DNA of 64,000 nucleotides from an uncultured Lentisphaerota bacterium (GTDB lineage: Bacteria > Verrucomicrobiota > Kiritimatiellia > CAIQIC01), in the NCBI GenBank assembly GCA_903889245.1, contig CAISWQ010000123.1, positions 1-64,000 of the forward strand, in the 5' to 3' direction. Position 1 is the stretch's first letter. Each line of letters opens with the position of its first letter. Below the pieces are notes generated by a model. It saw only the letters and a program-made list of their open reading frames with translations, was not told the origin of the DNA and did not search any database. Shown piece by piece: positions 40,628-48,909 of the stretch. The position numbers and the translations under genes are program-made.

Positions 40628-42271
40628 TTATTTGTTTTTCTTCCGCTCCGCCCGCGCCGCCTTCTTGGCCGGGCCGGTCGGTTCAGGATCGGTGAAGGGC
40701 GACCGCTCGAACGTCTGGCCGTCGCCGCAGACGCGCGGGTCGTTGGCCTCGGTCAAAATCTTCATCAGGCGCTCGGAGAGTTCGCGCCTGACCTCGGCAT
40801 AGGCGGTGTTGGTCGCCACGTTGACCGTCTCGTCGGGATCGTTACGCAGATCAAACAGCTCCTCCGCCGGCCGCTTGGCGAAGGCATAGTCGAAGTGCCA
40901 CGCCCACTCCGGCAGGCCAAACTGCCGGACCAGCCAGGTCTTCGTCGGGCTGGCATCCATGTCGGCGAACGCGGCAAAGGTATTGTGCTCCAGCGGCGGA
41001 ATGGTCTCGCGGCTGGTGAAGTTCGGCGTGCCCATCGGCCAGCGGTCCGGCGCGAAGTTGCGGACCAAGAGGAAGTCGCGCGTGCGCAGCGAGCGCTGCG
41101 GGTACGGCAGGTTGCCCTCGCGCGCCGCCGCGACGTGCCGCTCGCGGCCGGTGACGACGCCCGTGCGCGTGGGGTCCACCAGCCCCGCGCGGTCGGAGGT
41201 GAGCACGTTCAGGATGCTGCGGCCGGTCATGACGGTCGGCGGCTTGACGCCGCCGGCTTCGCAGAAGGTCGGCGCGAGGTCCATCAGGTTCACGAAATCA
41301 TCCACCACGCGCCCGCCCTTGATGCCCGGCCCGCGCGCGAGCAGCGCGACGGCGACGCCGTGGTCATAGAGGTTACACTTGCCACCGGGGACGCCGGGCA
41401 TGCCGTGGTCGCCGCTGATGACGAGCAGCGTGTTATCGAGTTCGCCAAGCTCGCGCAGGCGCTCGATGATGACGCCGACCCCGGCGTCCCACGCCTGGAT
41501 TTCGCCCATGTAGTCGGTGACATCGGCGCGCACCTCGGGCACGTCGGGCATGAACTTCGGCAACCGGCCCTTGAGCGCGTTGGGTTCGAGGCCCCAGAGC
41601 GCCTGGCCGGAATCCTTCTCGTAGGCGCGGTGCGTCAGCGTCGGCCCGAACCAGTAGCAGAGCGGCTGGCCCGGTTTGCGGTCGGCGAGGAACGCGTTGA
41701 AATTGTCGCGCACCTGGCCGAGCATCTTCGCCTTCGCGTCGGCGAAGCTCATGCCGCCGCGGACGAGCGCGGTGACGTTCTCGGAGAAGTTGTTGTAGTC
41801 GCGGCCGGCTTTTTCATAGGCGTGCTGCTGGCCGCCGTAGGGCGCGTCCGCGGGTGTGCCGGGGCTCCAACACTTGTAGCTCTTGCCGAGGTGATAGCCG
41901 GCGTCGCGCAGCAGCAGCGGATAGCTGGGGATGCTGGCGTCCCACTGCGCGCCCTGCAAAATCGCGCCGCGGCCCGTGCGGAAGAAATACTGGCCGGAGA
42001 GCAGCGAGCTGCGGCACGGCGTACAGCTCGGCGCGGTGACGAACGCATGGCGGAACAACACGCCCTCGCGCGCGACGCGGTCGAGGTGCGGCGTGGTCAG
42101 CAGCGCGTTGAGCGTCGGTCGCGTGTCGAGTGCCGCGTAGCAGTTCGCGTAGCGGCCCCAGTCATCGGCGAAACAGAAGACGATGTTCGGCTTCTTGTCC
42201 GCGGCGCCAGCCGCGACGGCCAGCAGCCAGCCGCACAACCACGCGCCAGTTTTTCCCAGTGATGTCTGCAT
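40628..42271 (-). CDS. Exported sulfatase 3 (CTPCR)
   Basis: 547-residue S1 sulfatase from ATG 42271, chosen because GGGAGG lies six bases upstream; a GTG at 42289 would lack a ribosome site. A Sec signal (WLCGWLLAVAAGAA) precedes KPNIVFCFADDWGRYA. The formylglycine motif is Cys83-Thr-Pro-Cys-Arg (APSCTPCRSSLLSGQYFFRT). VISGDHGMPGVPGGKCNLYD carries metal residues. Lys/Arg tail ends ARAERKKNK. It begins 14 bases after the upstream sulfatase stops. Confidence 0.92.
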   Translation of the reverse strand: MQTSLGKTGAWLCGWLLAVAAGAADKKPNIVFCFADDWGRYANCYAALDTRPTLNALLTTPHLDRVAREGVLFRHAFVTAPSCTPCRSSLLSGQYFFRTGRGAILQGAQWDASIPSYPLLLRDAGYHLGKSYKCWSPGTPADAPYGGQQHAYEKAGRDYNNFSENVTALVRGGMSFADAKAKMLGQVRDNFNAFLADRKPGQPLCYWFGPTLTHRAYEKDSGQALWGLEPNALKGRLPKFMPDVPEVRADVTDYMGEIQAWDAGVGVIIERLRELGELDNTLLVISGDHGMPGVPGGKCNLYDHGVAVALLARGPGIKGGRVVDDFVNLMDLAPTFCEAGGVKPPTVMTGRSILNVLTSDRAGLVDPTRTGVVTGRERHVAAAREGNLPYPQRSLRTRDFLLVRNFAPDRWPMGTPNFTSRETIPPLEHNTFAAFADMDASPTKTWLVRQFGLPEWAWHFDYAFAKRPAEELFDLRNDPDETVNVATNTAYAEVRRELSERLMKILTEANDPRVCGDGQTFERSPFTDPEPTGPAKKAARAERKKNK

Positions 42272-42285
42272 GCGTTCCTCCCGTT

Positions 42286-43746
42286 TCACTGCGGCCGCGC
42301 CGCCTGCCAGCCGCCGCGCAGCAGCGCCTTGAGTTCCTGGACCACGGCCGCGTACTTGGGCTCGGCGGCGAGGTTGCGCAGCTCCCGCGGGTCCGTGGTG
42401 TGGTCATAAAGTTCCGCGCCGTCCTGGCCCTCGTTCCACTCGGTGTAGCGGTAACGCTCGGTGCGCACGCTGCGGCCGAGTGCGGCCGCCGCCTTCCCCT
42501 TCTTGCCATCAATGCGCCCACCCTTGCGGCCGTGGATCACCTGCGTGAACGCGCCCTGCTTCCATGCGCGCGCGGGTTCATCGAGCAGCGGGCGCAGGCT
42601 GGTGCCTTCGAGGTCCGCGGGTGCCTTCAGCCCGCACAGGTCGGCGAGCGTCGGATAGACGTCCACCAGTTCCGCGAGCCGGCCGGTCGCCTGACCCGCC
42701 GCCTTCATCCCCGGCGCAGCGATGATCAGCGGGACGCGCGCGGCCTCCTCGAAGACGGTCATCTTCTGCCACTGCCCGTGCTCGCCGAGGTGATAGCCGT
42801 GATCGCTGATGAACACCACGACCGTGTTCTGCGCGAGGCCCTGTTTCTCCAGTTCGTCGAGTACGATGCCGAACTGCGTATCCATGAAGCTGACCGACGC
42901 GAGATAGGCCTGCTTCACGGTGCGTTGCTGCGCCTCGTCCATGCCGTAGTGCGGCGGCGTCACGGTCAGCGCGGCGGCGGGCTTGCCCTCGCGGTCGCCG
43001 GCGGGCACCTGCGCGAGCGCGAGCTGCTCCTGCGGATAGAGGCCGAAATATTTTTTCGGCGAGACGTAGGGCGTGTGCGGGCGGAAGAAGCCGACGGCGA
43101 GGAAGAACGGCTTGTCCTTGTGCTCGCGCAGCAGGCGGCAGGCCTCGCGCGCGATCTTGCCATCGGTCTGCTCGATGTCGTCGCCCTCGGCGGCGAGCCA
43201 GCTCAACGTGCCGCCGTAGTTGCCCGTGCCGCGCGCGACCGTGGCCTTCTCGCCGGTGATGATGCTGAAAATCTTATCCTCGTCGTCGCAGTCGCGGCCG
43301 CGCGGGTTGTAGCGCTCTTCCCACGAAACCGGATCATCGAGGCCATCGGTGCCGATCTGCTTGGGCACGCCGTAGTGATAGAGCTTGCCGACGCGCGCGA
43401 CGAAGTAGCCGTTGTTCTTGAAGAGCTGCGGCAGCGTCACGGTCTGCGGCCGCACGTCGCGGAAGAAGGTCTGGTTCTCGCTGACCTTCGTCGTGTCCGG
43501 GCGTAGGCCGGTGAGGAACGAGGCACGGCTGGGATTGCAGAGCGGATATTGGCAATAGGCGCGGTCGAAGCGCAGGCCGCGCTGCGCGAGCCGGTCAATC
43601 TTCGGCGTCAGCGCCGGCGCGCCGTAGCAGCCCTGCACGGCGCGGCAGTCGTCGGAGACCAGCAGCAGCACGTTCGGCGGCTGCGCGGACACCGCGCCCA
43701 TCGCCGCCACCAGCACCGTGACAAGACAACCGAGCCTGTGTTTCAT
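42286..43746 (-). CDS. Exported sulfatase 4 (CNPSR), iduronate-2-sulfatase-like
   Basis: 486 residues from ATG 43746 with GAGGGAG upstream; signal peptide MKHRLGCLVTVLVAAMGAVS. PPNVLLLVSDDCRAVQGCYG, Cys70-Asn-Pro-Ser-Arg (YPLCNPSRASFLTG), GFFRPHTPYVSPKKYF and FISDHGYHLGEHGQWQKMT are the pattern of iduronate-2-sulfatase-like enzymes. It is the first gene of the five-gene operon reading towards 36430. Confidence 0.93.
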   Translation of the reverse strand: MKHRLGCLVTVLVAAMGAVSAQPPNVLLLVSDDCRAVQGCYGAPALTPKIDRLAQRGLRFDRAYCQYPLCNPSRASFLTGLRPDTTKVSENQTFFRDVRPQTVTLPQLFKNNGYFVARVGKLYHYGVPKQIGTDGLDDPVSWEERYNPRGRDCDDEDKIFSIITGEKATVARGTGNYGGTLSWLAAEGDDIEQTDGKIAREACRLLREHKDKPFFLAVGFFRPHTPYVSPKKYFGLYPQEQLALAQVPAGDREGKPAAALTVTPPHYGMDEAQQRTVKQAYLASVSFMDTQFGIVLDELEKQGLAQNTVVVFISDHGYHLGEHGQWQKMTVFEEAARVPLIIAAPGMKAAGQATGRLAELVDVYPTLADLCGLKAPADLEGTSLRPLLDEPARAWKQGAFTQVIHGRKGGRIDGKKGKAAAALGRSVRTERYRYTEWNEGQDGAELYDHTTDPRELRNLAAEPKYAAVVQELKALLRGGWQAARPQ

Positions 43747-43831
43747 GCTTCGCTCCCTCTGCCTCGATGAACGGCCAGACGGCGCGAAAAGTATCATGGT
43801 TCCGCGCCGGATGCCGGTCCTTTTTCGCGCC

Positions 43832-43860
43832 TTGACACGAACGCCTGACGGCGTTACACA
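43832..43860 (+). promoter_or_regulatory. Possible promoter of the PEP-CTERM metalloprotease
   Basis: Consensus -35 TTGACA (43832-43837), 17-base spacer, weak -10 TACACA (43855-43860), 24 bases before the start codon. Confidence 0.45.
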
Positions 43861-43884
43861 CCGCACCATGTTACGGGGTGCCGG

Positions 43885-44883
43885 ATGAATACAACCAAGG
43901 TGCGCAGCCGTGGAGGGATGGTCTGGTTCGCGGGCCTGTTCGGTCTGGTCCTCGCCGCGCAGGCGATCACCACCAACGACGTCGGCTACCTGCGCCTGAC
44001 GTTCTATAACAACGGCGAGGGCGATGGCAGCGGCAAGACCGGCCAGCAGGATTGGAGCGAGGTCCAGGTCAACGACATGGTCGCCTCCGCGCAGGCGTGG
44101 GCGAACATCCTCGGCAACACCGCCGGCCGCATGGTGGATGTCCACTGCTTCTGGACCAACTTCTCCGGCTCCATTCTCGGCGGCGCCTCCAGCCCCTACG
44201 TGGGCAACTACGTCAACGCGCAGACCTACACCGAATATGTCTGGCGCAACGGCGTGAACTACACCCGGCCGGGCGGCTCTTATGCGGACTGCACCATCAC
44301 CTATGACATGGACGCCGCCGGCTTCGCCTGGAATTTCGGCAGCGACGCGCCGACCGGTTCGGAGATTGATTTCCGCAGCGTCGTCACCCACGAAATCGGC
44401 CACGCCGTCGGCTTCACGAGCACCTACATCAGCAGCACTGACAAGTGGTGGCTCGGCGGCATCACCGCGTGGGACAGTTGGCTGCGCGACGACGCCGGCA
44501 ACGCGCCGCTGGCCAACTCCACCGGCACACCCGGCAACTTCACCCAGGTTGATGATCCGATCTGGTTCACCGGCCCGAACGCCTTCGCGGCCAACGGCGG
44601 CGCCAACGTGCCGGTCTATGCGCCCACGACCTACGCCGCCGGCTCATCGCTCACGCACCTGAACGAGAGCAGCTATCCCAGCACCTTGATGACGCCGGGT
44701 GTCGGGCTGGGCGAAATGGTCCGCACCATCAGCGCCGTGGAGGAGGGGGTGCTGCTCGACCTTGGCTGGAATGTCATCCCCGAACCCGCCACGCTTTCGC
44801 TTTGTGTGCTGTTGCTCGGCGGCGGACTGGCCGCGCGCCGCATCCGCCGCGCCGTGCGCGCCCCGCCCCCGCCCCGCGCCTGA
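43885..44883 (+). CDS. PEP-CTERM zinc metalloprotease-like protein
   Basis: 332 residues. Signal peptide (FAGLFGLVLAAQA). The zinc motif is His169-Glu170-x-x-His173 in VVTHEIGHAVGFTS, and STLMTPG supplies a Met-turn about 100 residues later, as in metzincin-like NF038122-type proteases. The C-terminus is a PEP-CTERM signal: VIPEPATLSLCVLLLGGG then AARRIRR. An exosortase must sort it, but none is in the window. Ser/Gly/Asn-rich middle. Confidence 0.85.
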   Translation: MNTTKVRSRGGMVWFAGLFGLVLAAQAITTNDVGYLRLTFYNNGEGDGSGKTGQQDWSEVQVNDMVASAQAWANILGNTAGRMVDVHCFWTNFSGSILGGASSPYVGNYVNAQTYTEYVWRNGVNYTRPGGSYADCTITYDMDAAGFAWNFGSDAPTGSEIDFRSVVTHEIGHAVGFTSTYISSTDKWWLGGITAWDSWLRDDAGNAPLANSTGTPGNFTQVDDPIWFTGPNAFAANGGANVPVYAPTTYAAGSSLTHLNESSYPSTLMTPGVGLGEMVRTISAVEEGVLLDLGWNVIPEPATLSLCVLLLGGGLAARRIRRAVRAPPPPRA

Positions 44884-44886
44884 TTT

Positions 44887-44967
44887 TTTTCCAAGGCCCG
44901 GAAAATCTTCCGTGAAATTTTCCAATGCCTGGAAAAACCGCCGGTTCCCATTTCCAATCCTTGGAAA
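44887..44967. repeat. Palindromic array G (3 units)
   Basis: Centres 44896, 44927 and 44959, spacings 31 and 32 bp, between convergent genes. Confidence 0.95.
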
Positions 44968-45117
44968 CTGTAGCGGCGGCCTATGGCCGCCGACGGCGAC
45001 CACAGGTCGCCGCTACAGAAGAAGATGCCGGGGCGGACTTGTCCGCCGGCGGCGGAGATCCGGCCTACAAATGGGCTTGGTCACCAGCTTCTGTAGGCCG
45101 AGTCTCTGACTCGGCGG
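44968..45117. repeat. Cluster of CG-rich hairpins
   Basis: CTGTAGCGGCG (44968-44978) pairs with CGCCGCTACAG (45008-45018) around inner hairpins GCGGCCTATGGCCGC and GGCGACCACAGGTCGCC. GGCGGACTTGTCCGCC follows, then GTAGGCCGAGTCTCTGACTC (45093-45112), related to 21181-21204. Confidence 0.8.
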
Positions 45118-45135
45118 TTGGCAACTTTAGCCGCG

Positions 45136-46353
45136 TCACGGCGCGGGGAGCGGCTCGAGGCGGCCGAACATGATGCGCTCCTTGCGCGAGGCGTCGCGGT
45201 CGCCCTGCGTCACGGTCAGGTAGATGATCTCGTTGTGCTTGCGGAAGGTCGGATACTGGAAAGATTTTTCCGTCTCGAAGCGATACTTGCGCTCCCACGT
45301 CTGGCCGTCGCGCGAAACATCGAGGTTGAACACCGAGCGGTTGACACCGCCGATGCGCGTGCGCTCCTGCCAGCCGAGGTAATAGACGCCGCCGAAGCGG
45401 TCGAACGTGGGCTTGGAGTTCGCGCCGTTGGCGACGCAAGGCAACTCGCGGCCCACGGTCCACGTCTGGCCGTCGGCGCTGGAGGTGAAGTGGTAGTTGC
45501 CCTTGTCGTTGCGGCAGATCGCCAGCCACGTGCCGTCGGGCAGGCGGTTCACGGCGGACTCGGAAAGCTGCGCGGTCTGCGGCTCGTTGTAGTGGCCGAG
45601 CACCTCGAAGGTGGCAAGGTCGTCGTGGACCAGCGCCAGCGCGTTCTGGCCGGCGGGGAAGTTGTTGAGCGCCACGTAGAGCCGGCCATCGAAGCGCTTG
45701 AACGAATCGAACAGATAGAGGCCGTGATCCTTCGGCGGCCGCTTGAAGCCGTGGGCCGCGGCGTCGGCGTGGAAATACTGCGGCTGCATATCGAAAGTGC
45801 CGGCGGCGGTTTTCAGGCGTGCCTTGTGCACCTGCTTCTCGAACGTGACGGTGGCGAGGTCGAAGTCGAGGAACCACGTCTGCGCCTGGCCTTTGCCCGG
45901 ATGCTCCACCGCGAAGTAGCAGCGCAGCGTGGTGGCGTCCTTCTGGAGGATACGCGGCACAAAGCATGCGCCCCGCGGGAGCGTGATATTCCCGAACGCC
46001 TGCTCGCCACGCGCGAACGGGATGATCTGCTCCACCGCCAGCGTCTGGAGATTCACGATGGACAGTGCGCAATAAATTTCTGGCCAGCCCGCGCTCTCGC
46101 CGGCGCGCCTGCCGTTGACTTCGGCCACGACATAGGCGCGGCCGTTCGCGAGCGCCAGCTCCGCATCGTGTGCGCCCTTGACCTGCGGCGCGGTGATGCA
46201 CACGAGGCCCGCCAACACCTTGTCGGCCGCCTGCTTCGCGTCCCAGCCCGCCGGCAGCAGCCCGGCGTCCGCGGGCCCGCCGGTAAGAAAAGCGGACACG
46301 ACGAGAAACAAGATGAACCTCGGAATATTTTGTATGGCGGCGGCTGGTTGCAT
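45136..46353 (-). CDS. Secreted sialidase-like (BNR/Asp-box) protein
   Basis: 405 residues with a signal peptide (FILFLVVSAFLTGGPADA). Asp-box-like turns SADGQTW and SRDGQTW and a repeating beta-strand pattern suggest a six-bladed propeller. The usual sialidase Arg triad cannot be placed with confidence, so sialic acid specificity is unproven. It begins seven bases after the cyclodeaminase-like gene ends and is last in the operon. Confidence 0.7.
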   Translation of the reverse strand: MQPAAAIQNIPRFILFLVVSAFLTGGPADAGLLPAGWDAKQAADKVLAGLVCITAPQVKGAHDAELALANGRAYVVAEVNGRRAGESAGWPEIYCALSIVNLQTLAVEQIIPFARGEQAFGNITLPRGACFVPRILQKDATTLRCYFAVEHPGKGQAQTWFLDFDLATVTFEKQVHKARLKTAAGTFDMQPQYFHADAAAHGFKRPPKDHGLYLFDSFKRFDGRLYVALNNFPAGQNALALVHDDLATFEVLGHYNEPQTAQLSESAVNRLPDGTWLAICRNDKGNYHFTSSADGQTWTVGRELPCVANGANSKPTFDRFGGVYYLGWQERTRIGGVNRSVFNLDVSRDGQTWERKYRFETEKSFQYPTFRKHNEIIYLTVTQGDRDASRKERIMFGRLEPLPAP

Positions 46354-46360
46354 ATGCCCC

Positions 46361-47356
46361 TCACCTGTTCAGCGCTGTGCCCAGTCCCAGTTCCCGGGCG
46401 TTGGCCAGCGCGCGGGCGGCGGCGCACAAGTCCTGGATGGCCACGCCGACGGATTTAAAGAAGGTGATTTCGTCCGCCGCGGTCCGGCCCGGTTTCTGGC
46501 CCAGGACCAGTTGGCCGAGTTCGGTCCTGAAATGCGCCTCATCAATCAAACTGGCGCGTAACGGCAGCAGCAGGTCGCCCGCTTCCTCCATGGCCGAGGC
46601 GAGATGGTCCACCACCACGCGGGCGCGGCAGACCGTCGCCGCCGGCACCTCGGCCCGGTCGGGATGAAAGACGCCGATGGCGTTGAGGTGCGTACCGGGC
46701 CGGACGTCGCGGTCGTCGAAGACCGGCGCGGCGGCGGTCGTCGCCGCGCAGATGATATCGGCCTCCGCCAACGCGGCAGCGGGCGACGTGGCGACCACGA
46801 TGGGCAAGCCGAGCTGCTGCTGCATCTCGGCGGCGAAGCGCGCGGCGGATTCCGGAAGGCTATCGAACACCCAGGCCCGTTCGATCCGCCGGACACAGGC
46901 GACCGCTTCCAACTGCGTTCGCGCCTGCACACCCGACCCGACAATCGCCACGGTGGTCGCGTCCGGTCGCGCGAGCAGGTCGGTGGCCAGCCCCGAGGCC
47001 GCGCCGGTGCGGAGGGCGGTCAGGCTGGCACCATCCATGACGGCCAGCGGCTCGCCGGTGGTGCCATCGGCGAGCATCACGGTGGATTGAATCACGGGCA
47101 AGCCCTGCTGCGGATTGCGGCCGAACAGGGTGATGAACTTCAGCGCGAAAAGTTTCTGCGCGGCCGAGTGGCACGGCATGACGAGCGCCACGCCCTGCTC
47201 GCCGGGCGCATCCAGACGCAACCGTGGCGGCAGCGTCACCTCGCCGCGCGCGAGTTGCGCGAACGCGTCGCGCATGGCGGCGATGGCCTCGCGCATCGGC
47301 AACGCGCGGCGGACATCGGCGGCCGCCAGATGGAGCATGGTGGTGGGCGTTTTCAT
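46361..47356 (-). CDS. Ornithine cyclodeaminase/mu-crystallin family protein
   Basis: 331 residues from ATG 47356, overlapping the stop of the serine dehydratase gene as ATGA. The Rossmann motif VAIVGSGVQARTQLEAVA (about 120-137) and LADGTTGEPLAVMDGASLTALRTGAASGLA-type core (in parts: GEPLAVMDGASLTALR, TGAASGLATDLL) define the family. Members include ornithine cyclodeaminase, alanine dehydrogenase and imine reductases; the choice cannot be made here. Context suggests amino-acid catabolism. Confidence 0.87.
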   Translation of the reverse strand: MKTPTTMLHLAAADVRRALPMREAIAAMRDAFAQLARGEVTLPPRLRLDAPGEQGVALVMPCHSAAQKLFALKFITLFGRNPQQGLPVIQSTVMLADGTTGEPLAVMDGASLTALRTGAASGLATDLLARPDATTVAIVGSGVQARTQLEAVACVRRIERAWVFDSLPESAARFAAEMQQQLGLPIVVATSPAAALAEADIICAATTAAAPVFDDRDVRPGTHLNAIGVFHPDRAEVPAATVCRARVVVDHLASAMEEAGDLLLPLRASLIDEAHFRTELGQLVLGQKPGRTAADEITFFKSVGVAIQDLCAAARALANARELGLGTALNR

Positions 47357-48909
47357 AAACAGGCGGCACAACCGGGTTTCAGTTTCCGCGCGGCCGGCGT
47401 GACGGCGAGCCCGCCCTGCGAGGTGCAGCGCAGTTCCGGCGGCAGCGCGCGGCCGACGGCATAGACCGCGTCAATGGTCTCATCGAGCGGGATGAGGTTC
47501 GGGTAGCCGCCGAGCACGAGATCGGCGTTGAGGAAGGCGTTCGCGGCGGCAGCGGCGTTGCGCGTATGGCAGGGAATTTCCACCGTGCCATGCAGCAGGT
47601 CGCAGATGGAGCCCATCGTGTTCTGGAACGAGATCGCCGCGGCGTCGCAGGCCTGCTGCGCGGTGCCGCCGAGCGCCTCCACGACGGCCGCGGCGGCCAT
47701 CGCGCCGGCCGCGCCGATTTCCACCTGGCAGCCCGCGACCTCGGCGGCAAAGGTGGCGCGCTGCGCCACGATCACGCCGATGGCGCCGGCGGCGAGCAGG
47801 GCGCGGCCGAGGTCGTCGCGCGTCAACTTCCGCTCCTCCGCCAGCGTCACCAGCGCGCCGGGGAGCACGCCGGCCGAGCCGCCGGTGGGCGCGGCGCAGA
47901 CGACGCCCATCGCGCCATCCACGTGCATCACGGCCAGCGCGCGGGCCGCAGCGCGCGTGTGCAGGCTGCGCGTGGTCAGCCGGCCGGCGCCTTCTGCGTT
48001 GAAAATTTTTCCGGCGCAGGCGGGGAGCAGTTGCAAACCCCGGAAGTCGGTCGCCAGACCGCGCTCGACGGCGCGGACCATGATGTCGTAGCGGCGCAAC
48101 ATCTCCGCCAGCACAGCGACCTCGCTGATGCCCAGCAACTGCGCCTCGTAGGCCAGCGCCACGCGGCCCAGGGAAAGCCCGCGTTGTCCGGCAACCGTCA
48201 CCATCTCCGCGGCGCTCGCAAAAAGCGGCTGCCCGGTCTGCACGAAATAGACCGGCGCGGATTCCCAGACCGCGGCGGCCAGCGCCTGGAATTTTTCTCG
48301 GGCTGCGGCCGATAGCTTCGTCCTGCGGCGCGCGCACATCTGCACATCCGCACCGCGCGCGGCACTGGCGGCACACTCCAGCAGGGCGCCATCCTCGGCG
48401 AGCAAGGCCTTGGCCGCAGCGGCAACTTTCGCCGGCAAGCTGACCAGCACCTCGAACGCCGCGCCGTTGAACAACACCGGGTGGTCTGCGACGCGGACAA
48501 TCTCCACCTCGCCGCCGCCGATGGAGCGCGCCACGAGTGTGAGGCTGGTGCCGGCCGCCGCGGTGAGTTCCAACTCCACCGTATTCGGATGCCCGGCCCC
48601 GGCGAGCGGCCGGACCTCAAAACGCAGGTCCACACCCGCCGCCGCCGCATCCGGTAGCGCGGTGAAAAATGACTCGTCGGTCAACGGCTTGCCCAGCAGG
48701 CCCATCGCGAAGCCACGGTCCGCGCCCTGGGCCGCGTAGGTGGCGGCGTAGGAGCCGGCCGGGTCGAACGCGAGCACGGCCCACCGTGGCGCGCCGCCGA
48801 GGAGCGCGCGCGCCATGCTGCCGATATGGAACGCGCCGGCGGTGTGCGAACTCGAAGGTCCGCGCATCACCGGGCCAAGCACGTGATTCAGAATGCTGAT
48901 GGTTTTCAT
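47353..48909 (-). CDS. sdaA: L-serine ammonia-lyase, iron-sulfur, single chain
   Basis: Deaminates serine to pyruvate using a [4Fe-4S] cluster. 518 residues: beta domain (SILNHVLGPVMRGPSSSHTA) joined to the alpha domain (VVCAAPTGGSAGVLPG, AGCQVEIGAAGAMAAAAVVE, GTVEIPCHTRNAAAA, GGYPNLIPLDETIDAV). The three cysteines in these motifs are the usual cluster ligands. Start ATG 48909 overlaps the DUF885 stop as ATGA. Confidence 0.92.
   Translation of the reverse strand: MKTISILNHVLGPVMRGPSSSHTAGAFHIGSMARALLGGAPRWAVLAFDPAGSYAATYAAQGADRGFAMGLLGKPLTDESFFTALPDAAAAGVDLRFEVRPLAGAGHPNTVELELTAAAGTSLTLVARSIGGGEVEIVRVADHPVLFNGAAFEVLVSLPAKVAAAAKALLAEDGALLECAASAARGADVQMCARRRTKLSAAAREKFQALAAAVWESAPVYFVQTGQPLFASAAEMVTVAGQRGLSLGRVALAYEAQLLGISEVAVLAEMLRRYDIMVRAVERGLATDFRGLQLLPACAGKIFNAEGAGRLTTRSLHTRAAARALAVMHVDGAMGVVCAAPTGGSAGVLPGALVTLAEERKLTRDDLGRALLAAGAIGVIVAQRATFAAEVAGCQVEIGAAGAMAAAAVVEALGGTAQQACDAAAISFQNTMGSICDLLHGTVEIPCHTRNAAAAANAFLNADLVLGGYPNLIPLDETIDAVYAVGRALPPELRCTSQGGLAVTPAARKLKPGCAACL

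Noticed and set aside
39065-42262. A 1065-codon plus-strand frame opposite the sulfatases
   Set aside because: Same antisense artefact; all conserved sulfatase motifs lie on the minus strand.
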